64,000 bases of DNA from Campylobacteraceae bacterium (GTDB lineage Bacteria > Campylobacterota > Campylobacteria > Campylobacterales > Arcobacteraceae). This document shows positions 24,520-34,351 of this stretch, one piece after another; position 1 is the first letter of the stretch, and each line of letters starts with the position of its first letter. Location of the stretch: positions 62,001 to 126,000 of the forward strand of contig JABSOM010000007.1 of the NCBI GenBank assembly GCA_013215945.1. The letters are read 5' to 3'. A program made the translations under genes and the position numbers. Under the pieces are notes generated by a model. The model made no database searches, was not told the DNA's origin, and saw only the letters and a program-made list of their open reading frames with translations.

Positions 24520-25311
24520 ATGGTTACAATGAAAGACTTATTAGAATGTGGAGTTCACTTCGGACACCAAACAAGAAGATGGAATCCAAAAATGAAAAAA
24601 TTCATTTTCGGTGTAAGAAAAAATATTTATATTATTGATTTACAAAAAACATTAAGATACTTTAGATACACATATAATGTAGTTAAAGAAGCAGCTGCTG
24701 AAGGTCAAACAATGATTTTCGTAGGTACTAAAAAACAAGCAAGAGATGCCGTTAAAAAAGCAGCAATTGATTGTGGTATGCCTTACGTTAACCATAGATG
24801 GTTAGGTGGGATGTTAACAAACTACGGAACAATTAAAAAATCAATTAGAAAATTAGAAATTATTAAAAGAATGAGAGAAGAAGGTCAATTAGATCTTTTA
24901 ACTAAAAAAGAAGCATTAATGCTTTCTAGAAAAGAAGTTAAGTTAGAATTATACTTAGGTGGAATTAAAGAAATGCATAAATTACCAGACTTAATGTTTG
25001 TTGTTGATGCTGTTAAAGAAAAAATTGCAATCTTAGAAGCAAGAAGATTAGGAATCAAAGTTGTAGCTCCTTTAGATACTAACTGTGATCCTGATTTAGT
25101 TGATTTTCCAATTCCAGGAAATGATGATGCTATTAGATCAGTACAATTATTTTGTAATGAAATGGCTGCTGCAATTAATGAAGGTAAAGCTATTTTAGCT
25201 GAAGAAACTGGAACTGATGAAGAAGTTATTAGTGAAACTGAAACTGCTGAAGTAGTTGCAGAAGCAGTAGCTGAAGCTGAGAAAACTGAAACTGCAACTG
25301 AGGCTAAGTAA
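24520..25311 (+). CDS. rpsB: 30S ribosomal protein S2
   Basis: This 263-residue ribosomal protein S2 is recognised from the conserved start [22 protein letters not shown] and from [16 protein letters not shown] and the [12 protein letters not shown] loop. The last ~35 residues are an acidic Glu/Ala/Thr-rich tail not seen in E. coli S2. The rpsB-tsf order with a 2-base gap is the universal bacterial arrangement, and a structured leader precedes it. Confidence 0.98.
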   Translation: MVTMKDLLECGVHFGHQTRRWNPKMKKFIFGVRKNIYIIDLQKTLRYFRYTYNVVKEAAAEGQTMIFVGTKKQARDAVKKAAIDCGMPYVNHRWLGGMLTNYGTIKKSIRKLEIIKRMREEGQLDLLTKKEALMLSRKEVKLELYLGGIKEMHKLPDLMFVVDAVKEKIAILEARRLGIKVVAPLDTNCDPDLVDFPIPGNDDAIRSVQLFCNEMAAAINEGKAILAEETGTDEEVISETETAEVVAEAVAEAEKTETATEAK

Positions 25312-25313
25312 TT

Positions 25314-26360
25314 ATGGCTGGTTCAACTCCTAAATTAATCAAAGAATTAAGAGCTATGACAGGGGCAGGAATGCTTGATTGTCGAAATGCGCTTAATGAA
25401 ACTGAAGGTGATTTAGATAAAGCTGTTCAAGCTTTAAGAGAAGCTGGACTTGGTAAAGCTGCTAAAAAAGCTGGAAACGTTGCTGCTGAAGGATTAATTT
25501 CTGTTACAGTTAACGCTTCTGGATCTAAAGCTACAATGTTAGAGCTTAATGCTCAAACTGACTTTGTTGCAAAAAATGATAACTTTATTGCTATTACTAA
25601 AGAAATCGTTGAGCATGCTGCTTCTAATGATATTACAGATGCTGCTGCTTTAGCTGCATCATCTGTAAATGGACTTATTTTTCCAGAATATTTAGCAGGT
25701 AAAATTGCTACTGTTGGTGAAAACTTAGTTGCTAGAAAAGTAGCTGCTGTTTCTTCTGACGTTGTAAATGCTTATGTACATACAAATGGTAGAGTTGGAG
25801 TTTTATTAGCTGCAACTTGTGATGATGCTGCTGTTGAAAAAACAGCTACATTATTAAAATCACTTGCTATGCATGCATCTGCTATGAAACCTACAGTAAT
25901 TGCTTATACTGATTTAGATGCTTCTTTTGTTGAATCTGAAAACAGAGCAATTGTTGCAGAAATTGAAGCTGGGAATGATGAATTAAAAAGATTGAAAAAA
26001 CCTTTAAAAAACATCCCTCAGTTTGTTTCTAAGTCACAATTAACAGAAACTGCAATTAATACTGCAAAAGAAGAAATGAAAGCTGAACTTTTAGCATCTG
26101 GTAAACCAGAAAACATTATTGAAAATATTGTTAAAGGTAAAATAGCACGTTGGATTGAAGATAACTGTCAATTAGATGGAAGACTTGCTTTATTATCACA
26201 AGCATACGTAATGGATGACAAAAAAACAGTTGAGCAAGCAATTGCTGCTGTTGATGCATCTATTAAAATTACTGCTTACATCCGTTTTGAACTGGGTGAA
26301 GGTATTGAGAAAAAAGAAGAAGATTTTGCTGCAGAAGTTGCTGCACAAATGGCAAAATAA
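25314..26360 (+). CDS. tsf: Elongation factor Ts
   Basis: This 348-residue EF-Ts is the nucleotide exchange factor for EF-Tu. It has the UBA-like N-terminus LIKELRAMTGAGMLDCRNAL with the TDFVAKN motif of the core that contacts EF-Tu. It is longer than E. coli EF-Ts (283), the extra length lying in the core and coiled-coil region. It follows rpsB by 2 bases. Very high Ala/Thr codon regularity (GCT/GCA) suggests strong expression. Confidence 0.97.
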   Translation: MAGSTPKLIKELRAMTGAGMLDCRNALNETEGDLDKAVQALREAGLGKAAKKAGNVAAEGLISVTVNASGSKATMLELNAQTDFVAKNDNFIAITKEIVEHAASNDITDAAALAASSVNGLIFPEYLAGKIATVGENLVARKVAAVSSDVVNAYVHTNGRVGVLLAATCDDAAVEKTATLLKSLAMHASAMKPTVIAYTDLDASFVESENRAIVAEIEAGNDELKRLKKPLKNIPQFVSKSQLTETAINTAKEEMKAELLASGKPENIIENIVKGKIARWIEDNCQLDGRLALLSQAYVMDDKKTVEQAIAAVDASIKITAYIRFELGEGIEKKEEDFAAEVAAQMAK

Positions 26361-26395
26361 GTAAATACTATACATTATAAATAAGAAAGGCTTGA

Positions 26396-27094
26396 ATGAT
26401 TAATTCTGAGACAAACAGCGAAGATTTTCATTCAAGTCCTCTTCCTTCCAAGCTCCTACTTGAAGCAAAAAACATATCACATTCTTTTGATTACCCTTTA
26501 TTTAATAAAATTAATTTAAGTCTTTATGAGCAAGAAAGTATTGCTATTATTGGTGTTAGTGGAACAGGTAAATCTACTTTATTAAATATTTTAAGCTCAC
26601 TTCTAAAACCAAATTTAGGTGAACTTTTTTACAATAATACAAATATTTATGAGTTAAAAGACAAAAAACTTTTAAATATAAGAAGAAAAGATTTTGGTAT
26701 AATATTTCAAGCGCACTATTTATTTAGAGGTTTCAATGCGCAAGAAAATCTTGAAATAGCTTCTTTGTTAAGTGGTCACGCTTTAGATAAGAATTTATTA
26801 GAGGATTTAGATATCACGCATGTTATGAAACAAGGTGTAGGTGAGTTAAGTGGTGGGCAACAACAGCGTTTATCTATTGCACGAATTATTTCTAAAAAAC
26901 CAAGTATCATTTTTGCAGATGAACCAACAGGTAATTTAGATAAAGAAACAGCAAAAGAAGTTATGAATACTGTTTTTTCTTATATAAAAAAGAATAATGC
27001 AGGTTTGATCTTAGTTACACATGAAGAAGATTTAGCGTATGAGTGTGATAAAGTATTTAAATTAATTAATAATGAACTTAAGGAGTTAAAATGA
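26396..27094 (+). CDS. LolD-like ABC transporter ATPase
   Basis: This 232-residue ABC ATPase has Walker A GVSGTGKST, signature LSGGQQQRLSIARI, Walker B IIFADEPTGNLD and the switch His in LVTHEE. It groups with the LolD/MacB/FtsE class that powers lipoprotein release or mechanotransmission. No permease (LolC/E) is adjacent, so its partner is encoded elsewhere. An AAGG ribosome-binding site precedes the ATG. Its 3' end overlaps the next gene by 4 bases, linking it to gmk. Confidence 0.85.
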   Translation: MINSETNSEDFHSSPLPSKLLLEAKNISHSFDYPLFNKINLSLYEQESIAIIGVSGTGKSTLLNILSSLLKPNLGELFYNNTNIYELKDKKLLNIRRKDFGIIFQAHYLFRGFNAQENLEIASLLSGHALDKNLLEDLDITHVMKQGVGELSGGQQQRLSIARIISKKPSIIFADEPTGNLDKETAKEVMNTVFSYIKKNNAGLILVTHEEDLAYECDKVFKLINNELKELK

Positions 27095-27864
27095 AACTTT
27101 TATTGTTAAGCAAAACTCCTATTATTATTCAAATATTTAAATTAATTTGTGTAAAACTTGAGCTTGAATACAAAAATGATATTAGTAAAAAAATCCAAGA
27201 AAAATATGATTTAATTGTTTTAGATGAAGAATATATTGTTAAAGATTTTTCACATATAAAACAATATGCCAGAAGAATAGGAATAATTTCAAAAGATAAA
27301 CTTAGCACTGATACTGCCAGTGATTTTGAGATTACGCGACCTTTTTTACCCAAACAATTAAACGATATTTTAGAAGAGCAAATAGTTTTTTTAAAAAATG
27401 AAGTTCTTGAAGAGATAAAACAAGAAGAAGAAAATATGAAAGATGAGTCTTTAGTTAATATTGATGAACTAAATTCTTATGTTGATTCGATTGCTGATTA
27501 TATTGTTGATGATATAGACAATGACAATGACGAAAGTATTGTGTCTTTTTCCTCTTTAAATGAGGGAGGTGTTCTTGATTCGAGTGAATTATCTAAAATC
27601 AATCAAATTCTTTTAGACTCTAGTGTAGAAGATGCTTATGAATTAGATCAACGTGAGTGGAAAGACTTATCTGATGTTATTGATGAAGCGCTTAATGAAG
27701 TAAAAGAATATGAGTTTAGTGATTCTAATAAAAGTATTGATTTAATACTTAATCAATACAATCTTGATGAATTAAGCCCCTTGTTCTCAAAAGTAGATCA
27801 AAGCATAATTGACAGACTTACACGTGGTGAATCAATTGATATTAGATTATCGTTAAAGGCATAA
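27091..27864 (+). CDS. Acidic hypothetical protein with receiver-like N-terminus
   Basis: This 257-residue soluble protein is unusually acidic. Residues 1-110 alternate strands and helices like a CheY receiver, with LIVLDEEY in the phospho-Asp position, but the canonical acidic pocket and the Lys loop are not clearly conserved. The middle is rich in Asp/Glu/Ser and probably disordered. The C-terminus (SKVDQSIIDRLTRGESIDI) is helical. It is coupled to the LolD-like gene and ends 1 base before gmk. I do not recognise a family; this may be a Campylobacterota-specific protein. Confidence 0.65.
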   Translation: MKLLLLSKTPIIIQIFKLICVKLELEYKNDISKKIQEKYDLIVLDEEYIVKDFSHIKQYARRIGIISKDKLSTDTASDFEITRPFLPKQLNDILEEQIVFLKNEVLEEIKQEEENMKDESLVNIDELNSYVDSIADYIVDDIDNDNDESIVSFSSLNEGGVLDSSELSKINQILLDSSVEDAYELDQREWKDLSDVIDEALNEVKEYEFSDSNKSIDLILNQYNLDELSPLFSKVDQSIIDRLTRGESIDIRLSLKA

Positions 27865-27865
27865 T

Positions 27866-28486
27866 ATGATAAATGAAAAAAAAGGCGCTATTTTAATTCT
27901 CTCAGGTCCTAGTGGTTGTGGAAAATCGACTTTATTAAAAGAAGTGTATAAAGATATAAAAGATTACTATTTCTCTATTTCAACTACCACACGAGCTCCT
28001 AGAACAGGTGAAATTGATGGAATAGATTATTCTTTTGTTTCCAAAGAAGATTTTAAAGAAGATATAAAAGAAGGACATTTTTTAGAATGGGCAGAAGTTC
28101 ATGGAAATTTTTATGGTACGTCTTTAAAACCAATTAAAAGAGCTCTCAGTGCTGGTAAATTAGTTATTTTTGATATTGATGTACAAGGACATGAAATTGT
28201 ACGAAAAAAGATGCCTACTAATGTTACTTCAGTTTTTATAAGTACTCCCTCTTTAGAAGTATTAGAGAAAAGATTACGTGCAAGAGGAACAGATAAAAAA
28301 GATGTCATTAATAAAAGATTAGACAATGCAAAAACGGAGATTAAGTATTTTAAAAAATATGATTATTTTATTGTAAACGATGATTTACATACAGCCTCTA
28401 AACAATTAGTTAGCATTGCTAATATTACAAGAATAAAAGCAAGCTTATTTGATGATGACAAACTGTTAAGCGCTTGGTATAAATAA
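27866..28486 (+). CDS. gmk: Guanylate kinase
   Basis: This 206-residue guanylate kinase phosphorylates GMP/dGMP to GDP/dGDP. The P-loop is GPSGCGKSTLL, and STTTRAPRTGEIDGIDY is the GMP-binding region. The length is standard. It is the last gene of the ABC ATPase-hypothetical-gmk operon and ends inside a terminator hairpin shared with the convergent GGDEF/EAL gene. Confidence 0.97.
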   Translation: MINEKKGAILILSGPSGCGKSTLLKEVYKDIKDYYFSISTTTRAPRTGEIDGIDYSFVSKEDFKEDIKEGHFLEWAEVHGNFYGTSLKPIKRALSAGKLVIFDIDVQGHEIVRKKMPTNVTSVFISTPSLEVLEKRLRARGTDKKDVINKRLDNAKTEIKYFKKYDYFIVNDDLHTASKQLVSIANITRIKASLFDDDKLLSAWYK

Positions 28487-28500
28487 AACTTTATTTATAC
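28477..28500. terminator. Bidirectional terminator overlapping both stop codons
   Basis: The perfect 11-base stem GTATAAATAAA/TTTATTTATAC with a 2-base loop covers the stop codons of gmk and of the convergent gene. Confidence 0.55.
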
Positions 28501-30114
28501 TTCATCAAAAGCAAGGGGTTCTGAGAAATAATAGCCCTGTGAATAATCCAAATCTAGAAGTTTTACTTTTTCGTATACTGCTTCATTACAAACATATTCA
28601 GCAACCGTTTTTAAGCCCAACTTTTTAGAAAAGTTTGAAATGGTTTCTACAATTATTTCTTGATTAAGAGATTGATCTATTTCTTTGATTAAAGAACCAT
28701 CAATTTTTACAAAATCAATATCCAAATGCGTTAACATATTAAAATTTGAATATCCTGCACCAAAATCATCTACTCCCACCGTACAACCATAGGTTCTCAC
28801 TTGGGCGATAAAACGCTGTACGGAAGCGAAATCAGATATTTCTTCACTTTCTAAAATTTCAAACTCTAACATTGAAGTAAGATTTTTATGCTCTTCTAAT
28901 TTTGTAAAAATGCATTCTTGGGTTTTAACAGAAGATATATCGGCAAATGAAATATTAATGGATACTCTTTTTTTCTTTACTTTAATAAAAATCAATGCTT
29001 TTTCTAACATTATTTCGATAATTTTGGGGTAAAGTTTTACTTTTTTTGCAATGTCCAAAAATTTATGAGGTGCAATTGCTTTTCCATCTTCTTCAATATA
29101 ACGAATCAGTGCTTCATATTTATAGATTTCTTTGGTTTTTGTATCAATGATAGGCTGGTAATATGCCGTAAAAAGATTGTTTTGTATTCCATTTTTTACT
29201 TTTTTAACCCAACGCATATTTTCTTCAAAATCTTCTTGAAAGTTATATGAATCTTCATAAATTAAAATTTGTTCAAACTTTTTTCTTGCATAATTAATTA
29301 CTCTTTGTGTATACCTAAAAACATCTTCTGCTTTGGCTTTTGCAATTCCTATTGTGATATGTAAATCAATAGAATGCTCACCTATTAAGATTGCACTTCG
29401 TTCTATTTTTTCTGCAAAAATGGTACAGCGTTCTTTAAATTCATTTATACTTAAGTTTGTTCCTAAGGTAACAATTGCAAATTTATCTGCTTCAATACGA
29501 TAAATTGTAAATGTTTCTTCTTTGAAATCTTCTTGTATTTTTTTTGCAAATTGGCAAAGGATTTCATCCCCATTTACTTCTCCATAAAGATCATTTATGG
29601 TTGAGAACTTATCAATATTAATTAAAGCCATTAAATCTACTTCGTTTACCGATAAGTCTTTTTTGAGTTTATTTCTATTGGGAAGGTGGGTTAATTTGTC
29701 TATATATAAATCTTTTAATTCATGATAAAGTAAAGATTGACTCATTAATTGAAGGAGTTTTTTCATATCAATTGGTTTTAAAACATATTTGTCTACACCC
29801 ATATCAATTGCATCAAGTAAGTATTCTGTATTTGAAAAGGCAGTTGCTACAATAATAGGAATTCTGGGATTAATAGCTTTGATTTTTTTAATCATAGTTA
29901 AACCATTCATTAATGGCATATTTATATCTGTAATAATTAAATCTATGTCTTTTTCATGCTCTTTAAATAAAGCCAAACCTTCTTTTCCATCTTTTGCTAC
30001 GAATTGTTTTTTGGTAAAACCTTTTAATATATTTAGTGTGATTTCTCGTAAATTATCTTCATCTTCTGCATATAATATTGTAATATTTTTTAATATAGAA
30101 ATGTTTTCAATCAT
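28495..30114 (-). CDS. Receiver-GGDEF(degenerate)-EAL protein
   Basis: This 539-residue cyclic-di-GMP signalling protein has three domains. The receiver (about 1-125) has its phospho-Asp in DLIITDINMPLMNG. The GGDEF-like domain has a signature reading VNGDEIL, which lacks the GG(D/E)EF active site. The EAL domain has YEALIR, DDFGAGYSNF and VKIDGSLI intact. The likely activity is c-di-GMP phosphodiesterase, with the GGDEF part reduced to a regulatory role. No cognate kinase is adjacent. Confidence 0.88.
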   Translation of the reverse strand: MIENISILKNITILYAEDEDNLREITLNILKGFTKKQFVAKDGKEGLALFKEHEKDIDLIITDINMPLMNGLTMIKKIKAINPRIPIIVATAFSNTEYLLDAIDMGVDKYVLKPIDMKKLLQLMSQSLLYHELKDLYIDKLTHLPNRNKLKKDLSVNEVDLMALINIDKFSTINDLYGEVNGDEILCQFAKKIQEDFKEETFTIYRIEADKFAIVTLGTNLSINEFKERCTIFAEKIERSAILIGEHSIDLHITIGIAKAKAEDVFRYTQRVINYARKKFEQILIYEDSYNFQEDFEENMRWVKKVKNGIQNNLFTAYYQPIIDTKTKEIYKYEALIRYIEEDGKAIAPHKFLDIAKKVKLYPKIIEIMLEKALIFIKVKKKRVSINISFADISSVKTQECIFTKLEEHKNLTSMLEFEILESEEISDFASVQRFIAQVRTYGCTVGVDDFGAGYSNFNMLTHLDIDFVKIDGSLIKEIDQSLNQEIIVETISNFSKKLGLKTVAEYVCNEAVYEKVKLLDLDYSQGYYFSEPLAFDEV

Positions 30115-30256
30115 AAAACTTCTTCTCCAACTTTATACGATATAATCTGATAATTTTAAAAAATATTATTATCCTTAGATAAATAATAATATCATAATAT
30201 CTATATAATTTAGATTGTAAAAGTTAAAAAATAATAAAAGTTATTAAATAATAAAA

Positions 30257-32725
30257 ATGAATGAATTTACTAGGAAAAATGCCTTGAGTGTAAAATGTAA
30301 TCACTGTCAAATTGCTTTTAAAAATGAAATAATGATTGAAGAAAATAACTTATTCTTTTGCTGTAAAGGCTGTCAAAGCGTTTATTATCTCTTACAAGAT
30401 GAGGATTTAGGTTCTTTTTATAATAAGCTTGGAAGTAAAACTTTAGCTTCTGTTAAAAAATACGAAAAAAATGATTTAAATAATTTTGATGAAGACAGTT
30501 TTTTTTCAAATTATGTAAAAGAAACCCAAGAAGGTTTCTCTCATATTGATTTAATCATTGAGGGAATTCATTGTGCAGCGTGTATTTGGTTAAACGAAAA
30601 AATTCTTTTTGAAACAGATGGAATCATTGAAGCTAAGATAAATTTTACGAATAATAAAGCCAGAATTATTTTTGATAAAAATGAAATTAAATTATCAAGT
30701 ATTATTTCAAAAATTAGATCTATTGGTTACGATGCTTATGCTTACGAAGTTTCTTTAGCAGATGAAAATGCAAGTGAAGCAAAAAAAGATTATTTTATTA
30801 GAATGATGGTAGCGGTTTTCTCCTCTGTGAATATTATGATGTTGGGTGTGGCTAAATATACTGGCTTTTTTACAGGTATTGATGATGATATAAAACATAT
30901 GATCCATATGGCTGAGTTTATACTTTGTACTCCTGTATTGTTTTATTCTGGGAGTGTTTTTTTTAAGGGTGCTTATTATGCTTTGAAAAACAAAATCATT
31001 AATATGGATTTTTTAGTTTGTTCAGGGGCTGGTTTATCTTATGTATATTCTTTATATATTCTATTAGGGGGTGCGGGGGAAAGTTATTTTGATTCTGTAA
31101 GCATGATTATTACTTTTGTTTTAGTAGGTAAATACTTAGAAGTCATTGGAAAAAAATCCGCCCTTGATACCTTGGATACTATTAAATCAAAAGTACCTTT
31201 ATTTGCAACCTTAGTTAAAAAAGACGGAAAAAAGGTTGTAGCTATTGCTGAAATTAAAGTAGGCGATGTTTTGGAGCTTAAAACAGGTGAACAAGCTTGT
31301 GTTGATGGTGAATTATTGGCCTATGAAAGTTCTTTTGATGAAGCCGCTTTAAGTGGTGAATCTTTAAGTGTTGACAAAAAAGAAAAAGACCCAATTTACA
31401 GCTCTAGTATTAATTTAGGTTCTTTGATTCAATATAAAGCCTTAAAAACCTATGAAAAATCTACGTTAAATTCTATTGTTGTTTTGTTAGAAGATTCCTT
31501 AAATCATAAACCTAAAATTGAAGAAAAAGCCAATGAATTCTCAAAAGTATTTTCCCTTCTTGTTTTAGGTATATCTTTAGGAACTTTTTTCACTTGGTAC
31601 TTTTTGGGTTTATCTATGGGTTTTTCTTATGGAAATATTTCTGTATTTGAGAAATCTTTTATTGTTGCTATTTCTGTAATAGTAATTGCTTGTCCTTGCG
31701 CTTTAGCGTTAGCAACACCAATGGCTTCTTTAATTGGAATATCAAGTTTGGCAAAAAAAGGTTTGTTATTTAAAGAAGCCAAATACATTGAAGAAATGGC
31801 AAAAGCAGATGTAATGGTTCTTGATAAAACGGGTACCTTAACAAATGGACTTTTGAGTGTCAAAGACTTTAAGTTAAGTAATAATAATATTTTCCATCTT
31901 AATTTAATGTATTCTTTAGTGGATTCTTCTACTCATCCTATTTCAAAAGCACTTAAAAAGTATTTAGAAGAAAAATACAGTGATCTGGAATATTTAAAGA
32001 TAGATAAAATTAAAAATATTAATGGAAAGGGCTTAAGTGCTTTTTATGAAAATATCAAAAAAGAGAGTTTTGAGCTTTTAGGTGGAAGTAGCTCCTTATT
32101 AAAAGAGCATAATATATCTACTTCTTTTAAAAGTTCTTCTTCTGAGTATATATTTTGTATTAATAAAGAAGTATTTGCCTGTGTTACTTTAGAAGATGAA
32201 TTAAAAGATGATGCAAAAGATTTTATTGCTTATACAAAGAAAAACAATATAAAAACAGTTATCTTGAGTGGTGATAATATTAATGTTGTAGAAAAGATTG
32301 CAAAAGAATTAGATATTAAAGAATTTTATGGAAATATAAATCCCATAGAAAAAGCAAATTATATCAAAGGTTTGAAAGAACAGAACAAAAGAGTTATTAT
32401 GGTGGGAGATGGAGTAAATGATGCTTTGGCATTATCTTATGCTAATGTTTCCATTGTTATGAAAAGTGGTACAGATATTGCAATTTCAGTTTCAGATATT
32501 GTTATTTTAAATAACTCTCTTAAATCATTAAAAGATGCACTTATTTTGTCAAAAAGAACGTATTTTTTTATTAAACAAAATCTTTTAATTTCTTTAGTTT
32601 ATAATATGATTACTATTCCTTTAGCTGTTTTTGGATTAGTGATTCCCTTAGTGGCAGCATTATCTATGAGTCTAAGTTCATTAATAGTAGTATTGAATTC
32701 ACTTAGAATTAAAAACAAAGGTTAA
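30257..32725 (+). CDS. ccoI: Copper P1B-type ATPase CcoI (FixI)
   Basis: This 822-residue heavy-metal ATPase supplies copper for cbb3 oxidase assembly. An N-terminal Cys cluster (C14, C17, C35, C36, C39) is the PF12156-type metal-binding extension typical of CcoI/FixI. An HMA domain with GIHCAACIW follows (C106, C109). The transmembrane CPC motif is CPCALALATP, the phosphorylation site DKTGTLT and the hinge GDGVNDALAL. CcoS directly follows (2-base gap), supporting CcoI over a generic CopA. The oxidase genes themselves are outside the window. Confidence 0.93.
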   Translation: MNEFTRKNALSVKCNHCQIAFKNEIMIEENNLFFCCKGCQSVYYLLQDEDLGSFYNKLGSKTLASVKKYEKNDLNNFDEDSFFSNYVKETQEGFSHIDLIIEGIHCAACIWLNEKILFETDGIIEAKINFTNNKARIIFDKNEIKLSSIISKIRSIGYDAYAYEVSLADENASEAKKDYFIRMMVAVFSSVNIMMLGVAKYTGFFTGIDDDIKHMIHMAEFILCTPVLFYSGSVFFKGAYYALKNKIINMDFLVCSGAGLSYVYSLYILLGGAGESYFDSVSMIITFVLVGKYLEVIGKKSALDTLDTIKSKVPLFATLVKKDGKKVVAIAEIKVGDVLELKTGEQACVDGELLAYESSFDEAALSGESLSVDKKEKDPIYSSSINLGSLIQYKALKTYEKSTLNSIVVLLEDSLNHKPKIEEKANEFSKVFSLLVLGISLGTFFTWYFLGLSMGFSYGNISVFEKSFIVAISVIVIACPCALALATPMASLIGISSLAKKGLLFKEAKYIEEMAKADVMVLDKTGTLTNGLLSVKDFKLSNNNIFHLNLMYSLVDSSTHPISKALKKYLEEKYSDLEYLKIDKIKNINGKGLSAFYENIKKESFELLGGSSSLLKEHNISTSFKSSSSEYIFCINKEVFACVTLEDELKDDAKDFIAYTKKNNIKTVILSGDNINVVEKIAKELDIKEFYGNINPIEKANYIKGLKEQNKRVIMVGDGVNDALALSYANVSIVMKSGTDIAISVSDIVILNNSLKSLKDALILSKRTYFFIKQNLLISLVYNMITIPLAVFGLVIPLVAALSMSLSSLIVVLNSLRIKNKG

Positions 32726-32727
32726 TT

Positions 32728-32946
32728 ATGATTTCAGATACGCTCTTTATGATGTTATTTGTTGGTTTATTTCTTTCTTTTATTATTTTGGGATTTTTTA
32801 TCTGGGGTGCAAAAACAGGGCAGTTTGATGATACTTCTAAAATGATGGATGGTTTATTATTTGACAGTGAAGATGACTTAAACGATGCGGTAAAAAAAGA
32901 AAAAAAGATTAGTGAAGCAAAAAATAAATTTAAAAACTCGAAATAA
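32728..32946 (+). CDS. ccoS: cbb3 oxidase assembly protein CcoS
   Basis: This 72-residue protein has one membrane helix (about 6-27), followed by the CcoS-type segment FFIWGAKTGQFDD and a charged cytoplasmic tail. CcoS is needed for cofactor insertion into cbb3-type cytochrome oxidase. It is adjacent to ccoI in one operon. The last 17 bases overlap the end of a convergent cytochrome gene. Confidence 0.9.
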   Translation: MISDTLFMMLFVGLFLSFIILGFFIWGAKTGQFDDTSKMMDGLLFDSEDDLNDAVKKEKKISEAKNKFKNSK

Positions 32947-33232
32947 GAAGTGCCAGTTCTTTAATATCTTTTTGACTAAGTCTCATAACTTGCCCTTTCA
33001 TTATACCTTTCATTTCTCCTCCATAACTGCCATTCTTATAACCTTGTAGTGCAAAAGTAATTCTTTCTTTGCTCCAACCTTTTATTATTTGGGATTTACT
33101 TAAGGCTTTTTCATTGCCATTAAAGCCATGGCAAGATGCGCATACAGAAAAAATATTAGCAAAAAGAGTAGATGTTAATAAAAAAAAGATAAAAAAAGTT
33201 TTCTTCACGCTGAGCCTTCTGTTTGGTAACAA
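32930..33232 (-). CDS. Small periplasmic cytochrome c
   Basis: This 100-residue protein has an N-terminal signal sequence (about 1-24) and a single heme c site, CASCH. Downstream Met residues in EMKGIMKGQVM offer the axial ligand. It is a class I monoheme c-type cytochrome that probably shuttles electrons to the terminal oxidase. The convergent 3' overlap with ccoS is unusual and means the two transcripts share an antisense end. Confidence 0.88.
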   Translation of the reverse strand: MLPNRRLSVKKTFFIFFLLTSTLFANIFSVCASCHGFNGNEKALSKSQIIKGWSKERITFALQGYKNGSYGGEMKGIMKGQVMRLSQKDIKELALLISSF

Positions 33233-33363
33233 TTATTTTACCCTTTTTGTATTATTATTAACTTAGATAATTTTCTTAGTTTTTAAGTAAATTTAATTAT
33301 AAAGTTATATTTATAGCTCTGCTTAATATTTTATTGGGAATATATTAATTTTTATATATAAAA

Positions 33364-33375
33364 TATGATAAAATA
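33364..33375 (+). promoter_or_regulatory. hemH promoter (-10 region)
   Basis: TATGATAAAATA lies 42-53 bases before the hemH ATG in an AT-rich stretch. It resembles the -10 element before ileS and rpsB. Confidence 0.4.
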
Positions 33376-33416
33376 CAAAAAATGAATCAAGTGTTGGGTT
33401 TAAGAATAGGAAAAAA

Positions 33417-34349
33417 ATGAAGCAAAAAAATAAAGCATTGGTTTTAATGAATATGGGTGGCGCTAGAAATAAAGATGAATTAAAACTATTTTTAAATAAC
33501 ATGTTTAATGATAAAAATATCATAACTTTTAAAAGTACTTTTTTACGATATTGTCTGGCAAAAATAATTGTATTATCGCGTTTAAATAAAGCCTGGGAAA
33601 ACTATGTAAAAATTGGTGGTTCTTCTCCTCTTCATTCTATTACTATAAAATTAGTTAATAAATTAAACAATAAACTAGAAAACTATGAAGTAAAACAAGT
33701 TATGCGTTATACCCCTCCTTTTGCCCAAGAAGCATGCGATTCTTTGCAAGAGCTAAATATTAAAGAACTAGTATTACTGCCTTTATATCCCCAATACTCT
33801 ACAACAACAACTAAATCTTCCTTAGAAGATTTCATGAATGTCAAAAACTTTAATTTTAAAACACGAATTATTGAGCCTTTTTATAAAAATGATCTTTTTA
33901 ATACTATTATAATTAATGATATTAAAAAATCTGTATTAAGTACGAAAGGTTACAATTTAATTTTTTCGGCCCATGGTTTACCTCAAAAAATTGTTGATGC
34001 AGGGGATCCTTATCAAGAACAAGTAAGGGAACATGTAGCTATTTTAATTGAAAAATTAAAAAAAGAGGACCTTGAATTTACATCTGTTAATTTAGCGTAT
34101 CAATCAAAAGTAGGGCCTATGAAATGGATTACACCTTCCTTGGATGATAAATTAAAAGAATTTAAAAATGAACGTGTTTTAATTTATCCTATTTCTTTTA
34201 TAATTGATAACTCAGAAACTATATTTGAGTTAGATATAGAATACAGAGAAATTGCAAAATCACACGGTATTAGTGACTATAAAGTTTGTCCTTGTGTCAA
34301 TGACTCAGATGCTTTTGTTTCTTTTATTGAAGAGTTAATAAAAGAATAA
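33417..34349 (+). CDS. hemH: Ferrochelatase
   Basis: This 310-residue ferrochelatase inserts iron into protoporphyrin IX (or coproporphyrin in some lineages). Family features are the start ALVLMNMGGARN, LLPLYPQYSTTTT, the catalytic His region FSAHGLPQKIV and the C-terminal DNSETIFELDIEY. It starts with an ATG after AATAGGAAAAAA. It is the first gene of a run that continues into the AmmeMemoRadiSam genes (2-base gap). Confidence 0.95.
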   Translation: MKQKNKALVLMNMGGARNKDELKLFLNNMFNDKNIITFKSTFLRYCLAKIIVLSRLNKAWENYVKIGGSSPLHSITIKLVNKLNNKLENYEVKQVMRYTPPFAQEACDSLQELNIKELVLLPLYPQYSTTTTKSSLEDFMNVKNFNFKTRIIEPFYKNDLFNTIIINDIKKSVLSTKGYNLIFSAHGLPQKIVDAGDPYQEQVREHVAILIEKLKKEDLEFTSVNLAYQSKVGPMKWITPSLDDKLKEFKNERVLIYPISFIIDNSETIFELDIEYREIAKSHGISDYKVCPCVNDSDAFVSFIEELIKE

Positions 34350-34351
34350 AC

